In this document: one piece after another, positions 16,610-24,467 of the stretch
Numbering within the stretch: the stretch's first letter is position 1
Layout of the letters: every line of letters starts with the position of its first letter
Assembly (NCBI GenBank): GCA_937967325.1
Contig: CALBSQ010000115.1
Location: forward strand, 1 to 27,478
From: an uncultured Chloroflexota bacterium
GTDB lineage: Bacteria > Chloroflexota > UBA4733
DNA: 27,478 nt
Direction: 5' to 3'
Notes under the pieces: model-generated
The model's database searches: none
Told to the model about the DNA's origin: nothing
Seen by the model: only the letters and a program-made list of their open reading frames with translations
Translations under genes and position numbers: made by a program

Positions 16610-16755
16610 GGTGGTGTAGGGGCTGGCCTTGTGCCTGCCCTAGTCGCCATGCCAACCTTGGCTGCCTACAGCAGGCGACGCCACCGCCGCCTGCCGGTGG
16701 GTCATACTGGCCGGGGGGGTACCAGGGCAGGCACAAGGCCAGCCCCTACACCACC
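16610..16755. repeat. Palindromic element with 32-bp perfect inverted ends (MITE-like)
   Basis: Bases 16610-16641 are the exact reverse complement of 16724-16755; the arm begins GGTGGTGTAGGGGCTGG. The 82-base interior holds smaller palindromes, including CCACCG / CGGTGG at 16681-16700 and GTCGCC / GGCGAC. There is no coding frame, and no obvious target-site duplication flanks it. The plan is that of a non-autonomous mobile or REP-type repeat. Confidence 0.8.
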
Positions 16756-16856
16756 GTGGCTCCAGTAAAGCACCGCATTCATTCCGGTCCGTCCAGAAGG
16801 CGCGGATCGAGGTGCGCCAGCCGTCGCGACGACCAGGTACCTCACAACACGGTCGC

Positions 16857-17927
16857 TCAGTGCGCTGATGTTGCCTTCCAGGAAGCAATGAGCCTCCGGA
16901 TCGGGTTGTCGGCGACGTCCAGCGGCAAAGGCACGCGCGCTCGACGGTATATGGACTCGTAGCCGGCGAGTATCACCTCTGTCGCTTGGCGAGCATTGGC
17001 CCCGCTATGTCGCGGGACTCTCCCTTCCTCAATGGCCGCCACGAGCTCGGCGACCGACTGTTGAAAGTGGATGAAACCGTGGATTCCCTCGGCCATTTCG
17101 GGGACTTCCCAGCTCCCCTGCCCCTGGCCACGGACGCGCACGCTCGGCCCGCCCGTCACGCCGACCTCGATCATCCCCTCCGAACCGATGAGACGGTTCG
17201 CGGGCTGGCCTTTGATCGGGACGCCAATCTCCAGGTAGGCGCGGCAGCCATCGCGAAATTGGTAGTGCGTGATGGAATGATCCTCCACCTCCACGCCAAA
17301 CAACGCTCGCTCGGTCTGTCGGTCCGCCATGGCCATGACCCATTCCACCGGCTGCTGATCCAGATAGAAGAAGAACATGTCGATCCAGTGCGTCCCCCAG
17401 TCCAGGAGATTGCCGCCGGGAACATACCCTTCCAGCCGGAGTAGCTCGCCGATCTGGCCGGATTGGAGACGCTCCTTCGCCATAGCGAATGGGCGGCCTA
17501 GCCGGCGCTGGTGATCCACCGCCAGTGTGACCCTGTTCTCCCGACAGGCGTCCAACATCGCGTCCGCTTCCGGCAGCGACAGGGCCATCGGCTTCTCGCA
17601 CAAGATTCCCTTCGGTTTTGCCTGCGCCGCCGCGATCGTTGCTTCGGGATGCAGGCCGATCCAGGTACACACGCTCACAAGATCAAGATCTTCCTTGGCG
17701 AGCATCTCGCGATAGTCCAGATAGCCGGCGGGCACGGAATGGCGCTCCTGGAAGCTCTGCAGGTTTTCCGCACTTATGTCAGACGCCGCCACGATCTTGG
17801 TGCGGCCAAAGGCCTCGTAGGCTCGGGCGTGGCTCTCGGCGATTCCACCGCCGCGCATCCGCCCATCGGGACCGGGTTCCGGACGCCGGCCGCACCCGAT
17901 GACGCCGACACGGTACTCCACTGCCAT
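16857..17927 (-). CDS. Gfo/Idh/MocA family NAD(P)-dependent oxidoreductase (first of three)
   Basis: The 356-residue protein has an N-terminal Rossmann domain and the family signature GILCEKPMALSL, with catalytic-region E111-K112-P113. A substrate-domain segment GTHWIDMFFFY, containing the conserved His/Asp pair, follows near 178-188. Members oxidise sugars, inositols or their phosphates, or reduce related keto compounds, with NAD(P). An oddity is the glycine loop: between GVIGCG and GGIAESHARAY there is an insertion of about 13 residues (RRPEPGPDGRMRG) that most family members lack. The ATG at 17925-17927 has AAGGAGC about 10 bases upstream. It is divergent from the second Gfo/Idh gene. Substrate is unknown. 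Confidence 0.88.
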   Translation of the reverse strand: MAVEYRVGVIGCGRRPEPGPDGRMRGGGIAESHARAYEAFGRTKIVAASDISAENLQSFQERHSVPAGYLDYREMLAKEDLDLVSVCTWIGLHPEATIAAAQAKPKGILCEKPMALSLPEADAMLDACRENRVTLAVDHQRRLGRPFAMAKERLQSGQIGELLRLEGYVPGGNLLDWGTHWIDMFFFYLDQQPVEWVMAMADRQTERALFGVEVEDHSITHYQFRDGCRAYLEIGVPIKGQPANRLIGSEGMIEVGVTGGPSVRVRGQGQGSWEVPEMAEGIHGFIHFQQSVAELVAAIEEGRVPRHSGANARQATEVILAGYESIYRRARVPLPLDVADNPIRRLIASWKATSAH

Positions 17928-18291
17928 CGCTGTCTTGCTCCTTCAGCTTGTCGATTCTTTCCGGGAAGTGATAGGCAAGGATACACGTTAGTGGTGCATC
18001 CGATACGTCCGGGTGACATCCCCGTTGTCATCCTGAGCGCAGCGAAGGACCCCTGGCAAGTCAGGCAAGCCGCCCTGCGGACCCGCGCAGCGCCGATGGC
18101 CCTGCAAGGGGTCCTTCGCTGCGCTCAGGATGACAACTGCAGTGGCCGCGCGCGGCATTGGGTACTGCCCCGAACTTGGTGGATGCGCCAGTTAGTGATC
18201 GACATGCGCTCCCAGACCCGCGGCTACGGTCACGACGCCATTGACCTGGTGTATGCTTCAAGCGTTGCGACGATTAATACAGGAGCGGGAC
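17928..18291. other. Divergent intergenic region between two Gfo/Idh genes
   Basis: The 364-base gap holds the inverted repeat 18024-18137 and, at 18170-18183, a 14-base sequence also found at 7969-7982. The remainder should contain promoters for both divergent genes, but I see no convincing -35/-10 pair on either strand. Confidence 0.6.
18024..18137. repeat. Palindromic element with 31-bp perfect inverted ends
   Basis: Bases 18024-18054 are the exact reverse complement of 18107-18137. The arm contains TCATCCTGAGCGCAGCGAAG, a sequence type that, from general knowledge, recurs in intergenic regions of many bacterial genomes. The 52-base interior is GC-rich with no coding frame. It is a non-coding dispersed repeat of MITE or REP character lying between divergent genes. 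Confidence 0.8.
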
Positions 18292-19449
18292 ATGACGGGG
18301 CGGCGCATCGGGATCATCATGAACGGCGTGACCGGCCGGATGGGGACACATCAGCACCTCATTCGCTCGATTCTAGCCATTCGCAAGCAGGGCGGGGTTC
18401 GCCTCCCGGATGGCACGTCGCTCCTCCCCGACCCCATTCTGGTTGGTCGCAACGCGGACCGGCTGCGCTCCCTGGCTGAGGAGCACGGCATCCACCGTTG
18501 GAGCACCGACCTGGACGCCTGCCTTGCCAACCCTGAGGACACCGTCTACTTCGACGCGCAGACGACCTTACGCCGCAGGGCGGGTGTTATGGCAGCCATC
18601 GCGGCGGGCAAGCACATCTACTGCGAAAAGCCCATCGCGACGGACCTGGCCTCAGCGCTGGAGATGGCCCGAAAAGCGAACGCCGCCGGACTCAAGAACG
18701 GCGTCGTCCAGGACAAGCTGTTTCTGCCCGGCATGCTCAAGCTTCGGCGCCTGGTCGAGAGCGGTTTTTTCGGCCGCATCATCTCGGTGCGCGGCGAGTT
18801 CGGCTATTGGGTGTTCGAGCGCGACACCCAGCTCATCCAGCGACCATCCTGGAACTACAAGCAGGAGGAAGGCGGGGGCATCATCCTGGACATGCTCTGC
18901 CACTGGCGTTACGTCCTGGATAACATCGTGGCTCCGGTGCGCGCCGTGTCCTGCCTGGGAATCACGCACATTCCCGAGCGGGAAGACGAATCCGGCGCGA
19001 CCTACCAAGCCACCGCCGAGGACGCGGCCTACGCGACATTCGAGCTGGATGGCGGAATCGTTGCCCAGATCAACTCGTCGTGGTGTGTCCGCGTCAACCG
19101 AGACGAGCTGTTCAGCTTGCAAGTTGACGGCACTGAAGGTAGCGCAGTGGCCGGATTGCGGGACTGTCGTGTCCAACCTCGCACGGCCACGCCGCGGTCT
19201 GTCTGGAACCCCGACCTGCCCAGTCCCTGGCGGTATCGCGACCACTGGCTGGAAGTGCCAACCAACGTCGAGCCGGATAACGCCTTCAAGATACAATGGG
19301 AATTGTTCCTCCGGCACGTCGCTTGCAGCACGCCGTTCCCGTGGGACCTGCTGGCGGGCGCGAAGGGGGTGCAGCTCGCCGAATTGGGCGTACGATCATG
19401 GCGGGAGCGCCGCTGGCAAGACGTGCCGGATCTGCGGTGGGACAGGTAG
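18292..19449 (+). CDS. Gfo/Idh/MocA family oxidoreductase (second of three)
   Basis: The 385-residue protein carries the family signature HIYCEKPIATDLA with E112-K113-P114, and a substrate-domain segment GGGIILDMLCHWRYVLDNI with H204. Its nucleotide loop reads IGIIMNGVTGRMGTHQHL, where GVTGRMG resembles the dihydrodipicolinate-reductase loop more than the usual GxGxxG of the family. GGAG at 18282-18285 sits 6 bases before ATG 18292. An earlier in-frame ATG at 18241 has no such site and would add 17 residues before the Rossmann strand. The transaldolase gene starts 166 bases downstream on the same strand, so this gene may belong to the pentose-phosphate unit or stand just upstream of its promoter. 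The substrate is unknown; a sugar or sugar phosphate is a guess from context. Confidence 0.87.
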   Translation: MTGRRIGIIMNGVTGRMGTHQHLIRSILAIRKQGGVRLPDGTSLLPDPILVGRNADRLRSLAEEHGIHRWSTDLDACLANPEDTVYFDAQTTLRRRAGVMAAIAAGKHIYCEKPIATDLASALEMARKANAAGLKNGVVQDKLFLPGMLKLRRLVESGFFGRIISVRGEFGYWVFERDTQLIQRPSWNYKQEEGGGIILDMLCHWRYVLDNIVAPVRAVSCLGITHIPEREDESGATYQATAEDAAYATFELDGGIVAQINSSWCVRVNRDELFSLQVDGTEGSAVAGLRDCRVQPRTATPRSVWNPDLPSPWRYRDHWLEVPTNVEPDNAFKIQWELFLRHVACSTPFPWDLLAGAKGVQLAELGVRSWRERRWQDVPDLRWDR

Positions 19450-19615
19450 GGTCGGGCGCAGGCGCCGATCTCCGCGGCACGGCACTTGCTGACCGACTCA
19501 TGCCAGGCTCGGCTGGCCCATTTAGGTGGAAAGTCGTACCATTGAGGGAAGCGATGGGCGATGTAGCAACGCGATCGACGCTGGCGCGAGTGTGCAGCAC
19601 GAAACGAGGAGATCC

Positions 19616-20797
19616 ATGTCCGGAGGTGCAACCAATCCCCTGCAGAAGCTGGCTACGTATGGCCAGAGTCCGTGGCTCGATAACATCAACCGGCGGCTGA
19701 TCACTTCGGGTGATCTCGGCCGGCTCGTCGACGACGGCATTCGGGGCGTAACCTCAAACCCAACTATCTTCAACAAGGCTATCGCCGAGGGTCAGGACTA
19801 CGACGACCAGCTCGCCGAGCTCGCAGGCACGACCAAGAGCGCCGACGCCATTTTCGAGGCGATGGCGGTGCGCGACCTGCAGACAGGCTGCGACGTGTTC
19901 CGTCCGTTGTACGAGCAGACGAATGGCGCCGACGGTTTCGTCAGTATCGAGGTGGCGCCGGAGCTCGCCTATGACACGCCGGGCACGATCGCAATGGCGC
20001 GCCATCTGCACGAGGTGATCAACCGTCCCAATCTGCTGGTCAAGATCCCGGCCACTCCGGAGGGGGTTCCGGCGATCGAGCAGATGATCGCCGAGGGTCG
20101 CAGCATCAACGTCACCCTTATCTTCGCGCTCGAAGCCTACGAGGACGTGGCTGACGCCTACATCACCGGACTGGAGCGCCTGGTGAGCGCCGGTAAACCG
20201 CTTGACCGAGTGGCCTCCGTGGCCAGCTTCTTCGTCAGCCGCGTCGACACGGCGGTGGACAAGCGCCTCGACGCCAAGCTGAAGACAGAGTCGGAGCCGA
20301 AGCGCCAGGAGGAGCTACGCGCGCTGCACGGCAAGGCCGGCATCGCGAACTCCCAGCTCGCCTACGAAATCTTCGAGCGAATCTTCAACGCTCCGCGCTT
20401 CCAGGCGCTCCGCGCCAAGGGGGCCCATCCCCAGCGAGTGCTGTGGGCCAGCACCAGCGTCAAGAATCCGGCCTATCCCGAGCTCATGTACGTGGAGGCG
20501 TTGGTCGGGCCCGATACCGTCGACACCATGCCGCCAGCGACAGTGGACGCCTACAAGCTCCGTGGCAAGCCGGTTGCCAACGCCGTACGGCAGAACCTGG
20601 CCGGAGCGCACGCGACGATCGATCGACTGGAGCAGGCAGGCATCAGCATGCGCGAGGTAACGGACGTGCTGATCAAAGACGGCGTGAAGCTCTTCGCCGA
20701 CTCCTACAACGAGCTGATCGCTGGCATCGGCAAAAAGGCCGAGGCGATGCGACAAGCCAAGGCCGCCCGACAGCCGGCGGCGGCTGGGAGAGCGTAG
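19616..20797 (+). CDS. tal: Transaldolase
   Basis: Transaldolase transfers a dihydroxyacetone unit between sugar phosphates in the non-oxidative pentose-phosphate pathway. This 393-residue protein has the longer, mycobacterial-like form, starting LQKLATYGQSPWLDNINR. Visible motifs are GVTSNPTIFNKAI (44-56), VSIEVAPELAYDT, the Schiff-base lysine K143 in LLVKIPATPEG, and INVTLIFALEAYE, followed by SVASFFVSRVDTAVDKRL. The ATG at 19616 is chosen because GAGGAG (19606-19611) lies 4 bases upstream; an in-frame ATG at 19526 would add 30 unrelated residues. It is the first of five closely spaced genes, with gnd starting 15 bases after its stop. Confidence 0.95.
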   Translation: MSGGATNPLQKLATYGQSPWLDNINRRLITSGDLGRLVDDGIRGVTSNPTIFNKAIAEGQDYDDQLAELAGTTKSADAIFEAMAVRDLQTGCDVFRPLYEQTNGADGFVSIEVAPELAYDTPGTIAMARHLHEVINRPNLLVKIPATPEGVPAIEQMIAEGRSINVTLIFALEAYEDVADAYITGLERLVSAGKPLDRVASVASFFVSRVDTAVDKRLDAKLKTESEPKRQEELRALHGKAGIANSQLAYEIFERIFNAPRFQALRAKGAHPQRVLWASTSVKNPAYPELMYVEALVGPDTVDTMPPATVDAYKLRGKPVANAVRQNLAGAHATIDRLEQAGISMREVTDVLIKDGVKLFADSYNELIAGIGKKAEAMRQAKAARQPAAAGRA

Positions 20798-20812
20798 CGA
20801 GGAGTCCACACC

Positions 20813-21715
20813 ATGCAGCTTGGCATGATCGGGTTGGGGCGCATGGGCGCCAACATGGTGGAGCGCCTCCGCCGTAGCGGGCACGACATCGTCGCCTACG
20901 ACGTCAGCCCAGAGGCCGTTCAGCGCGTCGCGGCCGGCGGCGCGACGGGGGCGTCCTCGCTCCAGGATCTGGTCGAGAAGCTTCATCCGCCTCGGCTCGT
21001 CTGGATGATGGTGCCGGCCGGAGATCCCGTGGATGGCACGATCGGCAGCGTCTTGCCGCATTTGCAGGGTGGCGACGTGCTCATCGACGGCGGCAACTCG
21101 CGTTGGACCGACAGCATCGCCCGCGCCAAACGAGTATCCGCGGAGGGCGTCCACTATCTCGACGCCGGTACCAGTGGCGGCATCTGGGGCCTGAAGGAGG
21201 GCTACTGCCTCATGGTCGGCGGCGCCAAGGCGGCGTTCGATCTTGCCGAACCGATTTTCCAGACGCTGGCGCCGAACGACGGTTATTTGTACGTCGGTCC
21301 GAGTGGCTCCGGACATTATGTGAAGATGATCCATAACGGCATCGAGTACGCGATGCTGGAGGCCTACGCCGAAGGCTTCGACATCATGCACCACTCCGAC
21401 TACCAGCTCGATCTGGGGGCCATCGCCGCCCTCTGGAACCACGGCAGCGTCGTCCGCTCCTGGCTGCTGGAGCTCGCCGTCGATGTCTTTCGCCAGAATC
21501 CGACGCTGGACGGCATACGCGGCTATGTCGAAGACTCGGGAGAGGGCCGCTGGACGGTGGCGGAGGCCATCGACAAGTCCGTCCCGGCCCCAACCATTGC
21601 CTTGTCACTGCTCAACCGCTTCCGATCCCGGGAAGCCGAAGCATTTGGCGACAAGGTCATCGCGGCGCTACGGCGCGAGTTTGGCGGGCATGCGGTGAAG
21701 AGCGAGAACGGATGA
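20813..21715 (+). CDS. gnd: 6-phosphogluconate dehydrogenase, decarboxylating, short type
   Basis: At 300 residues this is the short form, lacking the large C-terminal duplication of the roughly 470-residue enzymes. Motifs are GMIGLGRMGANMVERL (4-19), DGGNSRWTD, GTSGGIWGLKEGYCLMVGG (119-137) with the substrate-binding SGG, and HYVKMIHNGIEYAMLEAYAEG with K171 and N175 as catalytic residues. The second strand ends in an acidic residue (VAYD, D30), which in Rossmann enzymes usually favours NAD+ over NADP+; cofactor preference is inferred from that alone. It converts 6-phosphogluconate to ribulose-5-phosphate and CO2. AGGAG lies 8 bases upstream of ATG 20813. Zwf begins 12 bases after the stop. 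Confidence 0.94.
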   Translation: MQLGMIGLGRMGANMVERLRRSGHDIVAYDVSPEAVQRVAAGGATGASSLQDLVEKLHPPRLVWMMVPAGDPVDGTIGSVLPHLQGGDVLIDGGNSRWTDSIARAKRVSAEGVHYLDAGTSGGIWGLKEGYCLMVGGAKAAFDLAEPIFQTLAPNDGYLYVGPSGSGHYVKMIHNGIEYAMLEAYAEGFDIMHHSDYQLDLGAIAALWNHGSVVRSWLLELAVDVFRQNPTLDGIRGYVEDSGEGRWTVAEAIDKSVPAPTIALSLLNRFRSREAEAFGDKVIAALRREFGGHAVKSENG

Positions 21716-21727
21716 GGGAGGCACAGG

Positions 21728-23305
21728 ATGAGCGACGGGGTAGCAGTAGCGGATGTCGAGGCGGCTCCGGCAGCGAATCCGCTGCGCGAGGGCCTGCGCC
21801 TTCCGCGCACGCCTGAGCCATGCACGCTCGCCATCTTCGGCGCCACCGGTGACCTGACCCATCGCAAGCTCATGCCCGCCCTCTACAATTTGTCCCTGGC
21901 CGGGTCATTGCCCGCGGGCTTCTCCGTGGTCGGTTTCGCCCGCCGCGACAAGGAGCACGAGACGTTCCGCCAGGAAATGCGCGAGTCCGTGGGACAGTTC
22001 TCCCGCAACCGCCCGCTCGACCCTCACGTCTGGGGAACGTTCTCCAAGGCCCTGCACTACCTGCCCTCGCAGTTCGACGACATCCAGGCCTATCACCGGC
22101 TCAAGTCGGAGCTGGACCGGTTAGACCGCGAGCGCGGCGGCGGTGGCAACCGGCTCTTCTACCTTGCCACGCCACCGAGCTTCTACGGTCTGATCGTGCA
22201 GCAGCTTGGAGCGGCCGGCCTGCAGCACGGTGGGGACTGCAACGGGAGGCAAGGCTGGGCGCGAATCATCGTCGAGAAGCCCTTTGGACACGACCTGGCC
22301 AGCGCCCAGGAGCTCAACGGCCAGCTCCATCAGGTGTTCGACGAGTCCCAGGTCTATCGCATCGACCACTACCTGGGCAAGGAGACGGTCCAGAACATCC
22401 TGGTGCTGCGATTTGCCAATGGCTTCTTTGAGCCGATCTGGAACCGGCGCTACGTCGATCACGTACAAGTGACGGTGGCCGAGGCGGTGGGCGTGGAATT
22501 GCGCGGGGCCTACTACGAGGAAGCCGGTGCGCTGCGGGACATGGTGCAGAGTCACCTGATGCAGCTCACGACGCTCACTGCGATGGAGCCGCCGGTCGCC
22601 TACGACGCCGACGCCGTACGTGACGAAAAAGTGAAAGTACTGCGAGCCATCCGTCCCATCACCGGGAGCCAGGTCGCGGAGTTCACGGCCCGTGGCCAGT
22701 ACGGCGCCGGCTGGGAAGCCGGCAAACCGGCCCCGGCGTACCGTGATGAGCCCCGTGTAGCGCCGTCCTCCAACACCGAGACGTTCGCCGCGATCAAGCT
22801 GTTCGTCGACAATTGGCGCTGGCAAGGCGTGCCCTTCTACCTGCGCACCGGCAAGCACCTGCCGGCGCGGGCCAGCGAGATCGTCATCCAGTTCAAGCGC
22901 CCGCCGCACACCTTGTTCACCAGCGGAGCCGAGGCGCTCGAGCCAAACTTCCTGGTCCTGCGCATCCAGCCCGATGAGGGAATCACGCTTCGGTTCGGCG
23001 TCAAGGTGCCCGGCCAGACCATGCAGATCCGCTCGGTCAACATGGACTTTCTGTACGGCGCCTCTTTCGGCGTCGACTCGCCGGACGCCTACGAGCGGCT
23101 ACTGCTCGACGCCATGCTGGGCGACTCGACGCTCTTCACGCGCCGCGACGAGGTCGAGCGCTCCTGGGCCTTCATCACCGCTATCCTGCAGGGTTGGAAA
23201 GAGCAAGCTGCCCCGCCCTTCCCGAACTACGCCGCCGGCAGTTGGGGGCCACAGGCAGCGGAAGAGCTAATCGAGCGCGACGGCCGCTCCTGGCACCGGC
23301 CCTAA
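21728..23305 (+). CDS. zwf: Glucose-6-phosphate 1-dehydrogenase
   Basis: Zwf oxidises glucose-6-phosphate to 6-phosphogluconolactone, the committed step of the oxidative branch. The 525-residue protein has the dinucleotide motif LAIFGATGDLTHRKLMPAL, with GATGDLTHRK at 38-47, EKPFGHDLASA, and the active-site signature RIDHYLGKE at 211-219 followed by VQNILVLRFAN. The C-terminal half contains FYLRTGKHLPAR and VIQFKRPPH, both typical. A stretch of about 30 residues before the first strand is variable and Ala/Pro-rich. GGGAGG (21716-21721) is 6 bases before ATG 21728 and partly overlaps the gnd stop region. It is followed by its probable assembly factor opcA, 10 bases downstream. Confidence 0.96.
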   Translation: MSDGVAVADVEAAPAANPLREGLRLPRTPEPCTLAIFGATGDLTHRKLMPALYNLSLAGSLPAGFSVVGFARRDKEHETFRQEMRESVGQFSRNRPLDPHVWGTFSKALHYLPSQFDDIQAYHRLKSELDRLDRERGGGGNRLFYLATPPSFYGLIVQQLGAAGLQHGGDCNGRQGWARIIVEKPFGHDLASAQELNGQLHQVFDESQVYRIDHYLGKETVQNILVLRFANGFFEPIWNRRYVDHVQVTVAEAVGVELRGAYYEEAGALRDMVQSHLMQLTTLTAMEPPVAYDADAVRDEKVKVLRAIRPITGSQVAEFTARGQYGAGWEAGKPAPAYRDEPRVAPSSNTETFAAIKLFVDNWRWQGVPFYLRTGKHLPARASEIVIQFKRPPHTLFTSGAEALEPNFLVLRIQPDEGITLRFGVKVPGQTMQIRSVNMDFLYGASFGVDSPDAYERLLLDAMLGDSTLFTRRDEVERSWAFITAILQGWKEQAAPPFPNYAAGSWGPQAAEELIERDGRSWHRP

Positions 23306-23315
23306 GGACCAGAGC

Positions 23316-24467
23316 ATGGCCAGCTCCGAGCAGGTCACGACGGTCGGTACGTGGGCCGGCAACAATACGGACGTGTCCGCCGTCCAGGCTCAGCTCACGC
23401 GCCTTTGGCGCGACGCCGCGGAACAGGCGCAACGGCAGGGTCTGCCGGCGGCGGCGCGCACGAGTGTGCTGACGCTGGTGGCCTACGCCGAGGATCCTCG
23501 GACCATCGAGCGTGTGTCCGAGGCCATCGCCGCGCTCGTCGAACACCACCCTTCCCGCGCCGTGTTGGTGCTCGCCGAGCCGGGGGCATCACCGTCGCTG
23601 GATACGGAGATTTCCACGCGGTGCCTGGTGGCCCGCCCGCACGTATGCCACGAACAGATCCTGCTACGCGCCCACGGCACGGTGGTAGAACAGCTCTCCA
23701 GCGCCGTCTCTTCGCTCCTCCTGCGCGACTTGCCAACGTTTCTGTGGTGGCCATCGGACGTGGCCGGCAATCCCGACATCTTGCGTCGCTTGATCGCCTT
23801 GTCCGACCGCCTGATCGTGGACTCGGCGACCTCCGCCGATCCCGTCGCCTCGCTGAAGGCGCTGTCTCAGATCATTGCCCGCAGGCGAGGAATCGCGGTG
23901 ACCGACATGCAGTGGGCCAGATTGACGGGTTGGCGAGAGGTCACGGCTCAGTTTTTCGACGCGGGATCGGCACGCCACTATTTGGCGGCGATCGAACAGG
24001 TGCGTATTGACGTCGACGGCGATCACCTGGCGACGGCGCCAATGGCTGGACTGCTCTTTGCGGGCTGGCTGGCGAGCCGGCTCGGCTGGCGACCGGCGAC
24101 CGATCGCACGCAGTTGGAACCGCCGGGTCGGTACGCGGTCAATGCCGGGGGAAGATCGATCGCCATTGAACTCCGAGCGCGACCCAACCGGCCAGGCGGG
24201 GAGCGCCAGCTTGCCTCGGTAAGCTTGCTAGCCGGCCGCGACGGCAGAACGGTCTCCTTCAGCATCGAGCAGCAGACCTCGGACACGATGACCACGCGAG
24301 TCGAAGGCGGGGACTTTCCGACAGAGGACCGCCACATGCAGCTCGCCGACGCCAGCGATGCCAGGCTGCTCACCCACGAGCTCGGTATCTTTGGGCGAGA
24401 TCGCGCCTATGAAGAGGCGCTGTCGGTCGCCGTGGGGCTGCTTCGCGTTGACGCAGGCGCCGAATGA
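23316..24467 (+). CDS. opcA: Glucose-6-phosphate dehydrogenase assembly protein OpcA
   Basis: OpcA is known in cyanobacteria and actinobacteria as a partner that assembles or activates glucose-6-phosphate dehydrogenase. This 383-residue protein shows SSLLLRDLPTFLWWPSD (132-148), LSDRLIVDSAT, and DMQWARLTGWREVTAQFFD, all characteristic of the family. The C-terminal half is less conserved. Two cysteines, C103 and C111, lie close together in the N-terminal half; whether they have a redox role is not known from this sequence. It sits immediately after zwf and its TGA overlaps the ATG of pgl (ATGA), so translation is probably coupled. AAGGA lies about 8 bases before ATG 23316. Confidence 0.9.
   Translation: MASSEQVTTVGTWAGNNTDVSAVQAQLTRLWRDAAEQAQRQGLPAAARTSVLTLVAYAEDPRTIERVSEAIAALVEHHPSRAVLVLAEPGASPSLDTEISTRCLVARPHVCHEQILLRAHGTVVEQLSSAVSSLLLRDLPTFLWWPSDVAGNPDILRRLIALSDRLIVDSATSADPVASLKALSQIIARRRGIAVTDMQWARLTGWREVTAQFFDAGSARHYLAAIEQVRIDVDGDHLATAPMAGLLFAGWLASRLGWRPATDRTQLEPPGRYAVNAGGRSIAIELRARPNRPGGERQLASVSLLAGRDGRTVSFSIEQQTSDTMTTRVEGGDFPTEDRHMQLADASDARLLTHELGIFGRDRAYEEALSVAVGLLRVDAGAE

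Larger units (their letters stand above)
16359..16856. other. Intergenic region with direct repeats and a palindromic element
   Basis: These 498 bases lie between the receiver/DHp gene start and the stop of the first Gfo/Idh gene, both on the minus strand. The first 60 bases are unusually AT-rich and hold the tandem 12-bp repeat at 16393-16418. The palindromic element spans 16610-16755. The stretches 16420-16609 and 16756-16856 show no convincing coding frame, RNA gene or terminator. Confidence 0.65.

Noticed and set aside
16572..16962. Open frames crossing the 16610-16755 palindrome on both strands
   Set aside because: They run through the inverted repeat, have low-complexity Pro/Arg/Cys composition, and lack ribosome binding sites.
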